From NCBI GenBank assembly GCA_016783285.1, contig JADHWW010000103.1, positions 1-64,000 on the forward strand: DNA of 64,000 bases, in the 5' to 3' direction. Source of the stretch: Anaerolineae bacterium (lineage in GTDB: Bacteria; Chloroflexota; Anaerolineae; B4-G1). A model generated the notes under the pieces. The model did no database searches and was not told the DNA's origin. It worked only from the letters and a program-made list of their open reading frames with translations. Both the position numbers and the translations under genes were made by a program. Positions 15,775 through 25,081 of this stretch are shown piece after piece; position 1 is the first letter of the stretch, and each line of letters opens with the position of its first letter.

Positions 15775-18138
15775 TCACACCTCACGTTTCGCGGTCTGAA
15801 TGGCAACGCCGACGATCAACAACAGCGTCAGACCTGTGATCGCCAGCCCGAGTTTCAACAGTGGCGGATCATACACCAGCATGACCTGATGCTCGCCGGC
15901 GGGCACGCAGAGGGCGCGCAGCAGGTAGTCGGCGCACACCAACCGCGCAGGGTTGCCGTCCACTGTGGCCCGCCAGCCAGGGTAGTCCACCTCGCTGAAG
16001 ATCAACAGCCCGCCTCCACTCTGCACCCGCGCCTCGATTCGGTTACCCTCGTAACGTGTGATCTCGACCTCGCCGGCCTGCCCCACAGGCGCGGAACCCG
16101 CGGGCGCGGTTTCCGTGCCCCTACAGTTCGGTGCGGAGCCCAGTAGCGCCGTCGTGCGTGGGTCGAAGTCCGGTTCGTGGATGCGAGCCAGGACACTCGC
16201 GTCATCCAGCACCTCGATTTGTGGAACGACCCACGCCCGCGGGAGCGCGGCGGGCCGCTCGTAGACCCAGACCCCGGATTGTTCGATCAGAAGCCGGGGG
16301 GCATCGGGCTCGTCAGGGAACTCCTGCGGGGCCGCGGTCACCAGGTAGCCAACGTTCAGGAGGTCATAGGTCCGTGCGCGTGGGTCGGGCCGTGAGGTGA
16401 TGAACTCCTCGTAGCGCTGGAGAGTCAGTGGGTCGTATCCGAAGACGCTGCGCAGCCCGAACGCCATCCCTCCGCTCTGCTCGACATCGCTCAGTCCCCA
16501 GGGGAGCACTCGCGTGGCCTGGGGATCCGGCACGGCCTGGGCCACAGCGCGCCAGTAGGCGCTCTCTGGCACATCCATCACCTCTATCGTGCCGCTGCCG
16601 AAGGTCCACAGGTCCAGCACCGCCAGGCCCAGCGCCAGCAGCCAAAGCCTGGTGCGGGGGCCGGCGCGATGAGGTGTGGGCGCGGAAACCGCGCCCATAG
16701 GGGCATCGCGCCACGCCGTCAGCAGACCAACCGCCAGGAGGAAGAAGAGTAGGAACAAGACCGTCTGATTGGCCTGGTGCCATAGCCGCCCCGCTGCTGG
16801 GTTTGCTTCGCGTCCCAAAGCGAAGGCCGCGAAGCCGGCTACGACCAGCACCAGGGTGCCTCCCGCCACAGTCAGCACCAGCGACCACCTCAGCGGGGCC
16901 AGCAATCGCTTCCGCTCCTTGTTTTCATCTCCGGCGGAGGATTGGAGCGCTGTCACCGTCAGACCGGCCAGCGCAGCCCCGGCCAGCGTGAAGAGAAATC
17001 CAGCCCGGGCTGGTGCTCGCGCCATTCGAAACAGCGGCACGAAGCGGTAGAACAGAGGATGCAGGCTCCCATACTGCCCAAAGGCGAGCAACAGCGCGCC
17101 CAGGCCCAGCGCGAACAGGAACGGGGTCAAGCGGTGGCGCAGCCTCAACCCCAGGAGTGCCAGCAGCAGCGGCAGTACGCCGATGTAAAAGATGAACTCG
17201 TCATAGATACCATCGCCCCAGTACCCTGTGTGCGCCGGCTCACCGAAGAAGTTGGGCACGAGCAGAGTTAGCAAATAGCCCGGCGGCCAGGAGAAGCGGG
17301 CGGCGAAATCGTAACTGGGCGCAGCCTGCCGGGTCGAGCGCACCGCCAACTCGGCCATTGGGAGAAGTTGCACTGCTGCCAGGGCCAACCCGACGAGCAG
17401 CATCAGACCTACCCAGAGCAGGGGAGCGATAGAAACCAGGTTTTTCGGAAAAAACCTGGTTTCTTCCCAGGCACAGAAGGCGGCATAAGCGACCAGCGCC
17501 AGCGCCACGTAGATGAACGAGGCCGTGTGCCCGGCCAGGATCGAAAGCCCGACCGGCAGCCCTCCCACAATGGCGAGACTCCACGAGCGACGATCTACGG
17601 TGCGCCGGTAGACCCACAGCAATAACGGCAGCCAAGCCCCGGTGGTGACGACGCCCAGGTGGCCCCCACCCACGCGGACAAAGAAGTAGCCGCTGAAGGT
17701 GAAGACGGTGGCACCAAACAAGGCCCCTGCAGCCGAAGCCCCCTCGGAGCGCAGCCAGGCAACCATCCCAACACCGGCAAGCCACAGGTGCAACACGGCG
17801 ACTAGACCCAGCGCCCTGGTGACGGGCATCAGCAGCGCCAGCCACGTCGGGGGATAGAACAGTGCCGGCTGGGGATTGGCGACGAAGGGCAGGCCTGAAA
17901 AGAGGTAGGGGTTCCACAAGGGGGGCTGACCCTGCCGAAACGAGGAAACGGCAAAACGGAGCCAGTGGAAGAACATATTGGTCACATCATCGCCCAGCAT
18001 AATGCGGTCGGCGGGGAGCCACGGTACGTCCCAGTAGAACGCCGCGCACAACATCGCCAGGGCTGCCACCGGCCAGACATGGTGCCATGCTCTGCCTATC
18101 CATCCTGTCTGATCTCTTCGTTTCTCGGTCGTGTCCAA
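15775..18138 (-). CDS. YfhO-family polytopic membrane protein
   Basis: 787 aa with ~12 helices. The first outside loop (MLGDDVTNMFFHWL) and the following PLWNPYLFSGLPFVANPQPALFYP-type segment are typical of YfhO, a GT-C-fold family involved in glycosylating lipoteichoic acid or similar polymers in Bacillus. The C-terminal outside domain ends YPGWRATVDGNPA and VPAGEHQVMLVYDPP, also typical, before a last helix. Three short repeats are translated within it: RFFPKNLVS from the 32-bp palindrome (17432-17463) and two GC-hairpin motifs (16.08-16.13 and 16.68-16.71 kb). In this cluster it probably works with the neighbouring GT39-like proteins on a surface polymer. Confidence 0.82.
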   Translation of the reverse strand: MDTTEKRRDQTGWIGRAWHHVWPVAALAMLCAAFYWDVPWLPADRIMLGDDVTNMFFHWLRFAVSSFRQGQPPLWNPYLFSGLPFVANPQPALFYPPTWLALLMPVTRALGLVAVLHLWLAGVGMVAWLRSEGASAAGALFGATVFTFSGYFFVRVGGGHLGVVTTGAWLPLLLWVYRRTVDRRSWSLAIVGGLPVGLSILAGHTASFIYVALALVAYAAFCAWEETRFFPKNLVSIAPLLWVGLMLLVGLALAAVQLLPMAELAVRSTRQAAPSYDFAARFSWPPGYLLTLLVPNFFGEPAHTGYWGDGIYDEFIFYIGVLPLLLALLGLRLRHRLTPFLFALGLGALLLAFGQYGSLHPLFYRFVPLFRMARAPARAGFLFTLAGAALAGLTVTALQSSAGDENKERKRLLAPLRWSLVLTVAGGTLVLVVAGFAAFALGREANPAAGRLWHQANQTVLFLLFFLLAVGLLTAWRDAPMGAVSAPTPHRAGPRTRLWLLALGLAVLDLWTFGSGTIEVMDVPESAYWRAVAQAVPDPQATRVLPWGLSDVEQSGGMAFGLRSVFGYDPLTLQRYEEFITSRPDPRARTYDLLNVGYLVTAAPQEFPDEPDAPRLLIEQSGVWVYERPAALPRAWVVPQIEVLDDASVLARIHEPDFDPRTTALLGSAPNCRGTETAPAGSAPVGQAGEVEITRYEGNRIEARVQSGGGLLIFSEVDYPGWRATVDGNPARLVCADYLLRALCVPAGEHQVMLVYDPPLLKLGLAITGLTLLLIVGVAIQTAKREV
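16081..16125. repeat. GC-hairpin repeat inside the YfhO-like CDS, copy 1
   Basis: A compound inverted repeat of GGCGCGGAAC/CCGCGGGCGCGG type ending in CCCCTAC, translated as GTETAPAGSAPVG between the last outside strands. It resembles the motif at 16677-16705. Confidence 0.65.
16677..16705. repeat. GC-hairpin repeat inside the YfhO-like CDS, copy 2
   Basis: GGGCGCGG-AAA-CCGCGCCC inverted repeat followed by ATAGGGGC, translated as APMGAVSAPT in a cytoplasmic or loop position. Confidence 0.65.
17432..17463. repeat. 32-bp palindromic element, copy 2 (inside YfhO-like CDS)
   Basis: Arms GAAACCAGG/CCTGGTTTC; read on the minus strand as ETRFFPKNLVS, between two hydrophobic segments. Confidence 0.92.
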
Positions 18139-18165
18139 TGTCTATAACTCCGCGCGGTGGGAATA

Positions 18166-18197
18166 GAAACCAGGTTTTTTCCGAAAAACCTGGTTTT
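18166..18197. repeat. 32-bp palindromic element, copy 3 (intergenic)
   Basis: Same arms with centre TTTTTTCCGAAAAA, in the 110-bp gap upstream of the YfhO-like gene and downstream of the 18.25-20.42 kb gene. Nothing else is visible in the gap. Confidence 0.92.
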
Positions 18198-18249
18198 TTG
18201 ACGGATTAGTATATCACGATTGATACATCCTGCAAGGAGACCGTGACAC

Positions 18250-20424
18250 TTATTTTTTCTCCACGACGACCGGCCTCAGCCACAATCGATCTCCTCGCGG
18301 CTGACCGGCCTGCGTGATCCCTAACCGGGTTCCGTCCGACGGTCTGTACAACCCTATCGTCAGCGGATATTCTCCCTCGGCCAGATCGCCTGGCAACGTC
18401 ACACGATGAATCTGCACGAAGATGTCACCTGCGCGCAGGCTGGCCGAGGTGAGCGCGAGTCGATCTTGCTGCGCGACGATCTCGCCGTCTGTATTCAGCA
18501 CGTGCGTAAACTGCGATAGCGCCGGTGACAGATCACCCGTGACGCGCCAATAGGTCACCAGATCGAACGAACCACCTGGGAGAATGGAGATTGGAGATTG
18601 GAGAATGGAGAATGGAGAATGGAGAGATGAGGACAATAGGGTGTACCCCAGGAAATCAACCTGATCCTGCCGTCTGTATTCAGCAAAGCTGATCGGTACC
18701 CGAGCAGGCTGGTCCGCCTCATCCGCTTCTGGCGCCCAGGCGACCGCTGATTCGACGGCCACTTCGGTCAGGTGTTGGTCCAGCACCGCGTGGATACGAC
18801 TCTGCGTGGTCATCCGATCACCGCGAACGATGATGCCAAGGCGGTCGGATAGAAAGTCTAAGTCGGGATCCGCAGCGGCCAGAATCTGAGAATAGGCAGG
18901 GAACTGGTTGAGCGCATCCACATCAGCCACATCGGGGAAGGCGTATCGGGCAGGGCCGTCAATGAAGATCATCACATCTGCGCAGTTGTAATAGCGTAGC
19001 GAGAGGTCAGGCCGATGCAGCAGGTAGCGCATGTGTTGCTCGGCTGGTTTCCACCACGGATCATGCTCGTTTATCAGATGATCGGGCACGCAGATCGCAA
19101 CTGGTGAGGTTTCATCATCGGTTTGCAGCCGGTCAGCCACAGCCTTCAACCCCGATTGATGCCAGAATCGCACAATGTCCATGGCCGGCCAGACTATGAA
19201 GTAGTCGTGCACAGTCCACGCCAAGTTGCCGACGAAGAGGAGCGCTAAGACGGAGTAGGTCCAGAAACCGGGTTTTTCGGAAAAAACCCGGTTTCTCCAT
19301 TCCAGCAATGCCGCGACGGCAATGCCAGGGATAACAAACAGGACAACCTGGACACCAAGTGTTCGCGTATAATTGGGCGCGGGTTGGCTGAGCGCGCCCG
19401 GCACAAGGGACAGAAAGAACCACAGGACGATAAAGGCGTATTCAGGCTGGCGCCATCGCCATAGCGCGAAGAGCAGTCCGGTCACAAGCAGCAGAGCGCC
19501 GACCGGTTCGAAGACCGGGCGACCGGGGACGTCATAGTAGGGCAGCGGGTCGCCGACGAAGGCAAACATAGCGAGAGTCTGGAGCGAAGTCACAATCACC
19601 GGCGCGAGGTTGCCCTGGCGAAGTTCGACCAACGGCTGATCGATATCGAAGAAGCCAAGTTGATCAGCAGCCGGGTTTTGGACCAGATACAGGAACAATG
19701 GCAGCACAACGATGGCAGCCACCAGCAGCATGATGGCGGTCCCACCCCACCAGCGCCGCCATTCTGACCGATCCACGAACAACACGTATACGCCGAACAC
19801 AATGAAGATCAGCGGCCGAATGCGCGCCGCGGTGTAGGCATTGATCGACAACCCAAGCCACAATCCACTCAAAGCCCACAGAAACCAGGTTTTTCGGAAG
19901 AAACCTGGTTTATTCCCACCAGACGACCATGCGCGCCAGAAGCAATAGGCCGACAGTGCGGCTAGCGGCACTTCCATAACCACGTGCAACACGATCCGGC
20001 CAAACTCCACGGGCCAGAAAACGATCGCAAAACCGGTGAGTGCGGTCAGCGCGACGACCGGGCCTAGCAACCGCCGAGCCAGGGCCCAGATTATGCACAT
20101 GCTAATCATGCTCAAGAAGATCGCGGGCAGGCGCATCGCGAAGGCGGTGCTACCAGAGGATGGAGAGTAGAGAGTAGAGAGTGGAGAATAGAGGATGAAG
20201 AATGGGGCAGCGAAGTAATAGTACAACACCTCGGCACCGGTGTCCTCGGGGAAAAAAATTGTCAGACGGCCGCCAGCGACGCTTTCGGTAATCTTGATGT
20301 CAACGACCTCGTCGTTGTGCAGGCCAGGTGGGACGCGCGTCAGATCGACCGTGCGCAGCGCGAAAGCGAGCAGCAGCAATGCGACGATGGCGAACCATTC
20401 ACGTCCGGAGATTCTGTGGCGCAT
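18250..20424 (-). CDS. GT39-like (ArnT-type) membrane glycosyltransferase with C-terminal beta-sandwich
   Basis: 724 aa, starting MRHRISGREWFAI. TM helices from ~10 to ~430. The first outside loop has GLHNDEVVDIKITES, the acidic GT-C site, and the VLYYYFAAPFF segment fits GT39 proteins. The soluble outside part (~440-720) includes a beta-sandwich with LVTYWRV, THVLNTDGEIVAQQD and YPLTIGLYRPSDGTRLG. Two 32-bp palindromes are translated within it (KPGFFRKTWF and RNRVFSEKPGF), and two heptamer tracts give LYSPLSTLYSP and LHSPFSILQSPISIL. It should transfer a sugar from a lipid carrier to an outside acceptor; donor and acceptor are unknown. Confidence 0.8.
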   Translation of the reverse strand: MRHRISGREWFAIVALLLLAFALRTVDLTRVPPGLHNDEVVDIKITESVAGGRLTIFFPEDTGAEVLYYYFAAPFFILYSPLSTLYSPSSGSTAFAMRLPAIFLSMISMCIIWALARRLLGPVVALTALTGFAIVFWPVEFGRIVLHVVMEVPLAALSAYCFWRAWSSGGNKPGFFRKTWFLWALSGLWLGLSINAYTAARIRPLIFIVFGVYVLFVDRSEWRRWWGGTAIMLLVAAIVVLPLFLYLVQNPAADQLGFFDIDQPLVELRQGNLAPVIVTSLQTLAMFAFVGDPLPYYDVPGRPVFEPVGALLLVTGLLFALWRWRQPEYAFIVLWFFLSLVPGALSQPAPNYTRTLGVQVVLFVIPGIAVAALLEWRNRVFSEKPGFWTYSVLALLFVGNLAWTVHDYFIVWPAMDIVRFWHQSGLKAVADRLQTDDETSPVAICVPDHLINEHDPWWKPAEQHMRYLLHRPDLSLRYYNCADVMIFIDGPARYAFPDVADVDALNQFPAYSQILAAADPDLDFLSDRLGIIVRGDRMTTQSRIHAVLDQHLTEVAVESAVAWAPEADEADQPARVPISFAEYRRQDQVDFLGYTLLSSSLHSPFSILQSPISILPGGSFDLVTYWRVTGDLSPALSQFTHVLNTDGEIVAQQDRLALTSASLRAGDIFVQIHRVTLPGDLAEGEYPLTIGLYRPSDGTRLGITQAGQPRGDRLWLRPVVVEKK
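18581..18628. repeat. GGAGAAT/GGAGATT heptamer tract inside a CDS
   Basis: About six near-perfect 7-bp units, translated on the minus strand as a Ser/Leu/Ile-rich run in the loop between beta strands of the C-terminal domain. Confidence 0.88.
19264..19295. repeat. 32-bp palindromic element, copy 4 (inside GT39-like CDS)
   Basis: Arms GAAACCGGG/CCCGGTTTC, with a compensatory change in both arms relative to the other copies; read as RNRVFSEKPGF. Confidence 0.92.
19881..19912. repeat. 32-bp palindromic element, copy 5 (inside GT39-like CDS)
   Basis: Arms GAAACCAGG/CCTGGTTTA; read in the third frame as KPGFFRKTWF between two membrane helices. Confidence 0.92.
20158..20206. repeat. GGAGAGTAGA-type tandem tract inside a CDS
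   Basis: Repeats of about 7 bp (GAGAGTA, GAGAATA) translated as ILYSPLSTLYSP near the N-terminal membrane part of the GT39-like protein. Confidence 0.8.
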
Positions 20425-20525
20425 AGTTACTTCACTCCGGCAAACCTACTGCTAAGTTTAGATTCGCGGCAAGAGCAATAGCCACTGTTTGTTGTAGGTA
20501 GGTTCTGTCTACCCAATTTAGGTTC

Positions 20526-22529
20526 TCACTCCCCCACCCGGAATGGCCCAATCTCTATCCACTCCTCCTTCGACCCGCCACCCACATCCAGTATCGGAAC
20601 ATTCTCGATGGACGGGTAGATGTACATCCCGATGCGCATCGTGTAGTCGCCAGGCAGCGCAGCCGATGAGATCTGGAGGTCAAACCAGTTAAGAACCGTA
20701 TCGCCGGCCCGCCAGTAGGCGGGAAGGAGGCTTGGTCCGTCTTCCTGCCCGCGTACTTGACCCTGCTCGTCCAGCAGATGATTGAACCAGTGGTAGTAGA
20801 TGTCTTCGGCGGGTGTCCGAGTGGCCTGCCAGATCAACGTCCAGTGGATGGTCCCACCGGGGCGGGGATCTCCTTCCAGACAATAGCCGACCAGTTGTGC
20901 GCCGTTGGCCCAGGTGCGAGGCCCACCCGGCAACTGTTGCATGTTGGGGATAGCAGGCTCCCCGCCGAGCCAACGATAGAAGCGAAACGAGCGGGCCCCC
21001 TCGCGCAGCGGAATCCGCGCTCCCGTCACTTCGGGGGTGAAGGTAGCCAGCACCCTCTCTCCGGGCGTCATATCGTAGGTCGCCCAGTAGATGGCCGGAT
21101 TGGCAGGGAAGACCAACGCTGTCCGAATATCCACCGATCGATGGGGTTTGTCATACAGCAGCACGTCAGCCACGGCCGGCATCTCGAACACGCGGGGCTC
21201 GTCCCCCTCGGAGAGTAGGATGACCTCCGCGCCGCCCATTTCCTGACCGAGACGCATGGTTGTCTGAACCGCCTGAATCTCGTAGCGGATGGGCGTGCCG
21301 TATCCGTAGCGTGTGTCGTGGGTCGTCACGAATCGCAGGAGGGAGGTGATCTCGTAGGTTTGCGTGGCAGCGAGTGTTACGACCAGCGCGACGAGCAGCC
21401 CCTGACCCACGCGCGCCATCCGGCCTGGTAAGCGCCTGGCTTGTGCAATCACCCATCCGATGAGGATGAACTGAGATGAGAAGGTAGTGGTGAGGTAGTG
21501 GGGAGCAGGTGGCGCGATGTGCCGCGTCAGGAACAGAGCCGGCATCGTCAGCCAGGTGACGGCCATCAGTGCAGCCGAGGTTTCATCGTCGAGGCCAGTA
21601 CGCGCCTGGCGGACTACCCGCCACAACGCAAACACACCGCCAGCGATCGCCATCCCCCCCTCAATGGCGAAGAGCCAGCGGATATTAGGGGTCGCAAACA
21701 CGAATTCCGGGTATTGATCCTGGCCGGTCAGCCAATGCAGATCTAGCCCGGTCGTGACGACCCACGTGGCATATAGCGCGTCGGCGCTCGTCGTTGACTG
21801 CTGTTTCATAATCTCGGCGAGACGGCGGACGTTCTCCCAATCATGCTGGGTGTCGAAGGCGACATATGGAATGAAGGTGAGGGCTGCCAATAACCCGCTG
21901 ATCACCACGACCCGCCAGTCCAGCCGTCTGCGAAAAATCAGCGCCCACAGCACGGTCAGCAAGACGAAGGGAAGAGCAGAGAAATGAAGTTGCACCAGTG
22001 CCGACAATGCCAGGCCATGCGCCAGCAGCGCCCAGCGACGACTGCGCACGAAAGCCAGCCAACCGGTCGCTACGTGGAGCAACACGAAGGGAGGGAGAAG
22101 GTTCGAATGCCAGATCTTGCGCGAGTGGATCACCGCCCAAGGTGCGACGGCAAACAAAAGTGTCGCCACCAGGGCCGCCGGCCGGCCGAACCAGTGGCGT
22201 GTCAGGAAGTAGCACCCGATCACCGCGGCCAGGTTGATCATAGCAATGAAACCAGTAGCGAAGATAGGGCTGAGCGAGAGTGTGTAGGGGACGGCCATCA
22301 GCCAGGCAGCCCCCAGAAAGGTGTACAACCCAGTGGATGACGGTGTCCCGACCCAGGTAATCTCACCCTCCCGTGCCATCCTCAATCCCCATTTGGAAAT
22401 TTCCGCCTGATCCCACAGAAACTCCACCTGGTCAAGGTGACTGAAGCGCAGCCAGGTCGCCAGCAGCATTACAGCACACAGCAGGATCGGTTCGAGTTTG
22501 TTGGATACAGACGGACGTCTCTCACTCAA
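20526..22529 (-). CDS. GT39-like membrane glycosyltransferase with C-terminal beta-sandwich
   Basis: 667 aa from ATG 22529, which overlaps the stop of the upstream gene by 4 nt. About 10-11 helices to ~400. The first outside loop reads LDQVEFLWDQAEISKWGLRMAREGEITWVG; the acidic residues after a hydrophobic start are the GT-C site. The C-terminal ~160 residues form the shared sandwich (GGTIHWTLIWQA, IYYHWFNHLLDEQGQV, GDYTMRIGMYIYP). No in-frame palindrome is seen here. A ~100-bp gap precedes the next gene; it has no clear promoter or terminator. Confidence 0.78.
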   Translation of the reverse strand: MSERRPSVSNKLEPILLCAVMLLATWLRFSHLDQVEFLWDQAEISKWGLRMAREGEITWVGTPSSTGLYTFLGAAWLMAVPYTLSLSPIFATGFIAMINLAAVIGCYFLTRHWFGRPAALVATLLFAVAPWAVIHSRKIWHSNLLPPFVLLHVATGWLAFVRSRRWALLAHGLALSALVQLHFSALPFVLLTVLWALIFRRRLDWRVVVISGLLAALTFIPYVAFDTQHDWENVRRLAEIMKQQSTTSADALYATWVVTTGLDLHWLTGQDQYPEFVFATPNIRWLFAIEGGMAIAGGVFALWRVVRQARTGLDDETSAALMAVTWLTMPALFLTRHIAPPAPHYLTTTFSSQFILIGWVIAQARRLPGRMARVGQGLLVALVVTLAATQTYEITSLLRFVTTHDTRYGYGTPIRYEIQAVQTTMRLGQEMGGAEVILLSEGDEPRVFEMPAVADVLLYDKPHRSVDIRTALVFPANPAIYWATYDMTPGERVLATFTPEVTGARIPLREGARSFRFYRWLGGEPAIPNMQQLPGGPRTWANGAQLVGYCLEGDPRPGGTIHWTLIWQATRTPAEDIYYHWFNHLLDEQGQVRGQEDGPSLLPAYWRAGDTVLNWFDLQISSAALPGDYTMRIGMYIYPSIENVPILDVGGGSKEEWIEIGPFRVGE

Positions 22530-25081
22530 AGTACTTCGACCTCAGGCAACCATATCCGGTCGATGATCACTCCATCCAATGCCGGATGTCTGCACGGCCA
22601 GCGTATCATTGTGTCTGGCGAGTAAACACCCAGTTGGAGGCGATATATGCCGGGCTCTGCATCAATCGGAATGGGGATATGCACGTGATGTACGATGACG
22701 TCTCCGATCTCCAGGCCGCGTACAGCCGTCCCCCATCCATCGTACTGCGCGCAGGGTCTCTCATCTTCGTCGAGCAAGTGTACGAAGCCCGCGATAGGTG
22801 GTCTCAGGTCTCCACTGACCTGCCATAGCAAGACAAGCGACACCTCTTCGCCAGGAGAGACTCTATCCCGCGTCAAGCGGTAACCAAGCAATTGGACGCG
22901 GTTACCGAACTCGACTGGTGCGGCCAATGGTCTGCTCTCTGGCGTCCATAGTGGCGATTCGGCGGACCAACGCTCCAGCAGGGGCTGAATCATATGCCGG
23001 GCGTCGAACTCCAACATTCCTGAAGCACAGGATTGTGCGTGGCGCAGCACCGCATCTCGCAGATCCGGCGCATAGGTTAGGGGATCCGCCACCAAATAGC
23101 GCGCTGGGCCGCTCATGGCGAGGACAAACGAGTTGTCATCAGGCATCCACTTCACGATCAGGCGTTGACCCTCTCGCCAGCCCAGTTGCTCTGCCGGCAC
23201 ATCGGCGACGCGCGAACCCTGCACGACCGCCCGGACAACGGGAGTTGCCGGTGAGTAACCGATGGAGTACAGGTTGATCGAGCAGCCCACGTGGGCTTCA
23301 GGGGAGCGTGAGCGGAAATAAGCGTACAGATCAGGATGGGTAAGCACCAATCCCTGCCGCAGGTTGGTGCGACTGATGGCGTACCAGCCTGGGTCCGGCG
23401 TATAGGGATTAAAGGCCATAGATTCGGGACCGCCCACAAAGCGCAAGAAACCGGGCGCTGGCCAGTAATGGATTCCATAAACATCCGGGACGGCAGAGCC
23501 AAAGTAGCCAAGGTGGACAAATGAAAGACTGCGCTCCTGCATAACGGCTTTAAGCGCCGGTAAATCCTGGCCCCAGTCGAGGTTGGCATCCACGAGGTAG
23601 TGATCCGCATTGATCGCGCCACCAACGAGCCCGTTGAAAAATGAGAGGTGGTGCGGATAAATTGCCACAGCATCCAACGCCAGCCACATGACAAGCACGA
23701 CCACAACGATCAGCGGGGCCGAGAAACCAGGTTTTTTGAGGAAAACCCGGTTTCTGGGAATAGCCGTGGCCGTGTGCCCAGCCACCCCGAACATAAACGG
23801 CAACATCGGCAACAGATAGCGGTGTCCGAGTTGAAGCGCACTGGTCAGAGCGACAGCCCCGAAGACTGTCATCGGGAGCAGAAATGGCCACATTGCGCGC
23901 ACAGTGCGCCGTTTGGCAGCAATGAGCACGCCCATACAGAACAGAATGAGTACAGGCAATGGTGTCTTGAGGATTAGCGCCAGGGGGTAATAGAACCACA
24001 CACCGTTGGACCACACCCGCCCGAGTGCGTACGCCGGCTGACCGTTGATGAGGCGGTCACCTTGGAATCTGATTCCCTCCCAGAAGGCCGGGGCTGGCAG
24101 GCCATTGGCCACAGTAAACCCATAGACGGCCCAAAGCGTCAGACAACAGATAATTGCCACACATGCCAGCCCTATGGCCCGCTGTAGCCACACCCTGGGT
24201 GATCGGGCACCCGCCGGACGATGAGTCAGAGTGATGAGCAGTGCGGTGGGGCCGATGATCAAGCCGCTGTATTTGCTCGCACACGCGGCTCCTGCCATCA
24301 GACCAGCAAGTATCAATCGAATGAGGGAGGGTCGTTCAAGCCATCTCCACCAAGCCCAGGTGGCAAAAAAAAGCATCGCCGCCACGCCAAGGTCGTTGGT
24401 GCTCGTGCGCGCGTTGGCGACGATACCGGGGTCAAGCGTGTATAAGATCAGGGCCAGGAGTCCGGCCGTTCGGCTTGACAGTTCGCTTGTCCAGCGGAAG
24501 ATTGCAGCGCCGAGCAGGATCGCTAACGCGATGTTTGGTAGCCGCCCCAGCCAGATCATACGAAGAGCCAGGTCTGGGTTGGCCTGCCACATGAAGACAT
24601 CGCCGAAGGAGCCATATTCCGCCTGCTGCCAGGCTGCGCTGTCGAGAGGGAGGTACGGGTCGAGCAACAGCAGTGGGAGGGCCACCCACGCGTCAATCAG
24701 CGGAGGGTGGTCATTGTTAAGACGCACATCGCCGGTGCGCAAGTAGGCGTAACCAGCGCCCAGATGGTAAGGCTCATCGAAGGTCGCGGACTTGACCGCC
24801 GAACTCCCCAACGCTTGCACTGCCAGCAAGACGAGCATCGCTGCAGCAAATAGCGAAGAGCATAGTTTCCGAACCGTAGATGTACGCGGTGCTCCTGTTC
24901 TCCTATCCAAGTCAGGCGCTCTCAACGTCCCCTGCGTTGTCAGTCTCAGCGTTGATGGGAGAGCCAGGTCAGCTTGCCATCTGCTACCTGCAAGTGGCTT
25001 CTCAATCACCCTCTGGGCCACCAGAGCGCTGGAATACCTGCCAGGAGATCCAAGCCAACCAGAGCCTACGGTGTTGTACAA
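22526..25081 (-). CDS. GT39/PMT-like membrane glycosyltransferase, long C-terminal domain
   Basis: 851 aa from the first ATG, but the first ~60 residues look unlike protein of this family; a TTG near residue 53 or a later start is likely. SATFDEPYHLGAGYAYLRTGDVRLNNDHPPL is the outside acidic loop and HPP motif of GT39/PMT-like enzymes. Helices run to ~505. The conserved DANLDWGQDLPALK follows. A C-terminal sandwich (EEVSLVLLWQVSGD, GFVHLLDEDERPCAQYDGW, YRLQLGVYSP) ends the protein. A 32-bp palindrome is read as RNRVFLKKPGF before the last helix. It overlaps the upstream gene by up to 16 nt. Confidence 0.75.
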   Translation of the reverse strand: MYNTVGSGWLGSPGRYSSALVAQRVIEKPLAGSRWQADLALPSTLRLTTQGTLRAPDLDRRTGAPRTSTVRKLCSSLFAAAMLVLLAVQALGSSAVKSATFDEPYHLGAGYAYLRTGDVRLNNDHPPLIDAWVALPLLLLDPYLPLDSAAWQQAEYGSFGDVFMWQANPDLALRMIWLGRLPNIALAILLGAAIFRWTSELSSRTAGLLALILYTLDPGIVANARTSTNDLGVAAMLFFATWAWWRWLERPSLIRLILAGLMAGAACASKYSGLIIGPTALLITLTHRPAGARSPRVWLQRAIGLACVAIICCLTLWAVYGFTVANGLPAPAFWEGIRFQGDRLINGQPAYALGRVWSNGVWFYYPLALILKTPLPVLILFCMGVLIAAKRRTVRAMWPFLLPMTVFGAVALTSALQLGHRYLLPMLPFMFGVAGHTATAIPRNRVFLKKPGFSAPLIVVVVLVMWLALDAVAIYPHHLSFFNGLVGGAINADHYLVDANLDWGQDLPALKAVMQERSLSFVHLGYFGSAVPDVYGIHYWPAPGFLRFVGGPESMAFNPYTPDPGWYAISRTNLRQGLVLTHPDLYAYFRSRSPEAHVGCSINLYSIGYSPATPVVRAVVQGSRVADVPAEQLGWREGQRLIVKWMPDDNSFVLAMSGPARYLVADPLTYAPDLRDAVLRHAQSCASGMLEFDARHMIQPLLERWSAESPLWTPESRPLAAPVEFGNRVQLLGYRLTRDRVSPGEEVSLVLLWQVSGDLRPPIAGFVHLLDEDERPCAQYDGWGTAVRGLEIGDVIVHHVHIPIPIDAEPGIYRLQLGVYSPDTMIRWPCRHPALDGVIIDRIWLPEVEVL
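23723..23754. repeat. 32-bp palindromic element, copy 6 (inside GT39-like CDS)
   Basis: Mixed arms GAAACCAGG and CCCGGTTTC with centre TTTTTTGAGGAAAA; read as RNRVFLKKPGF. Confidence 0.92.

Noticed and set aside
18166..18197. Rho-independent terminator
   Set aside because: The hairpin is one of six copies of a dispersed palindrome, most of them inside genes, and T-rich centre sequence replaces a terminal U-run.
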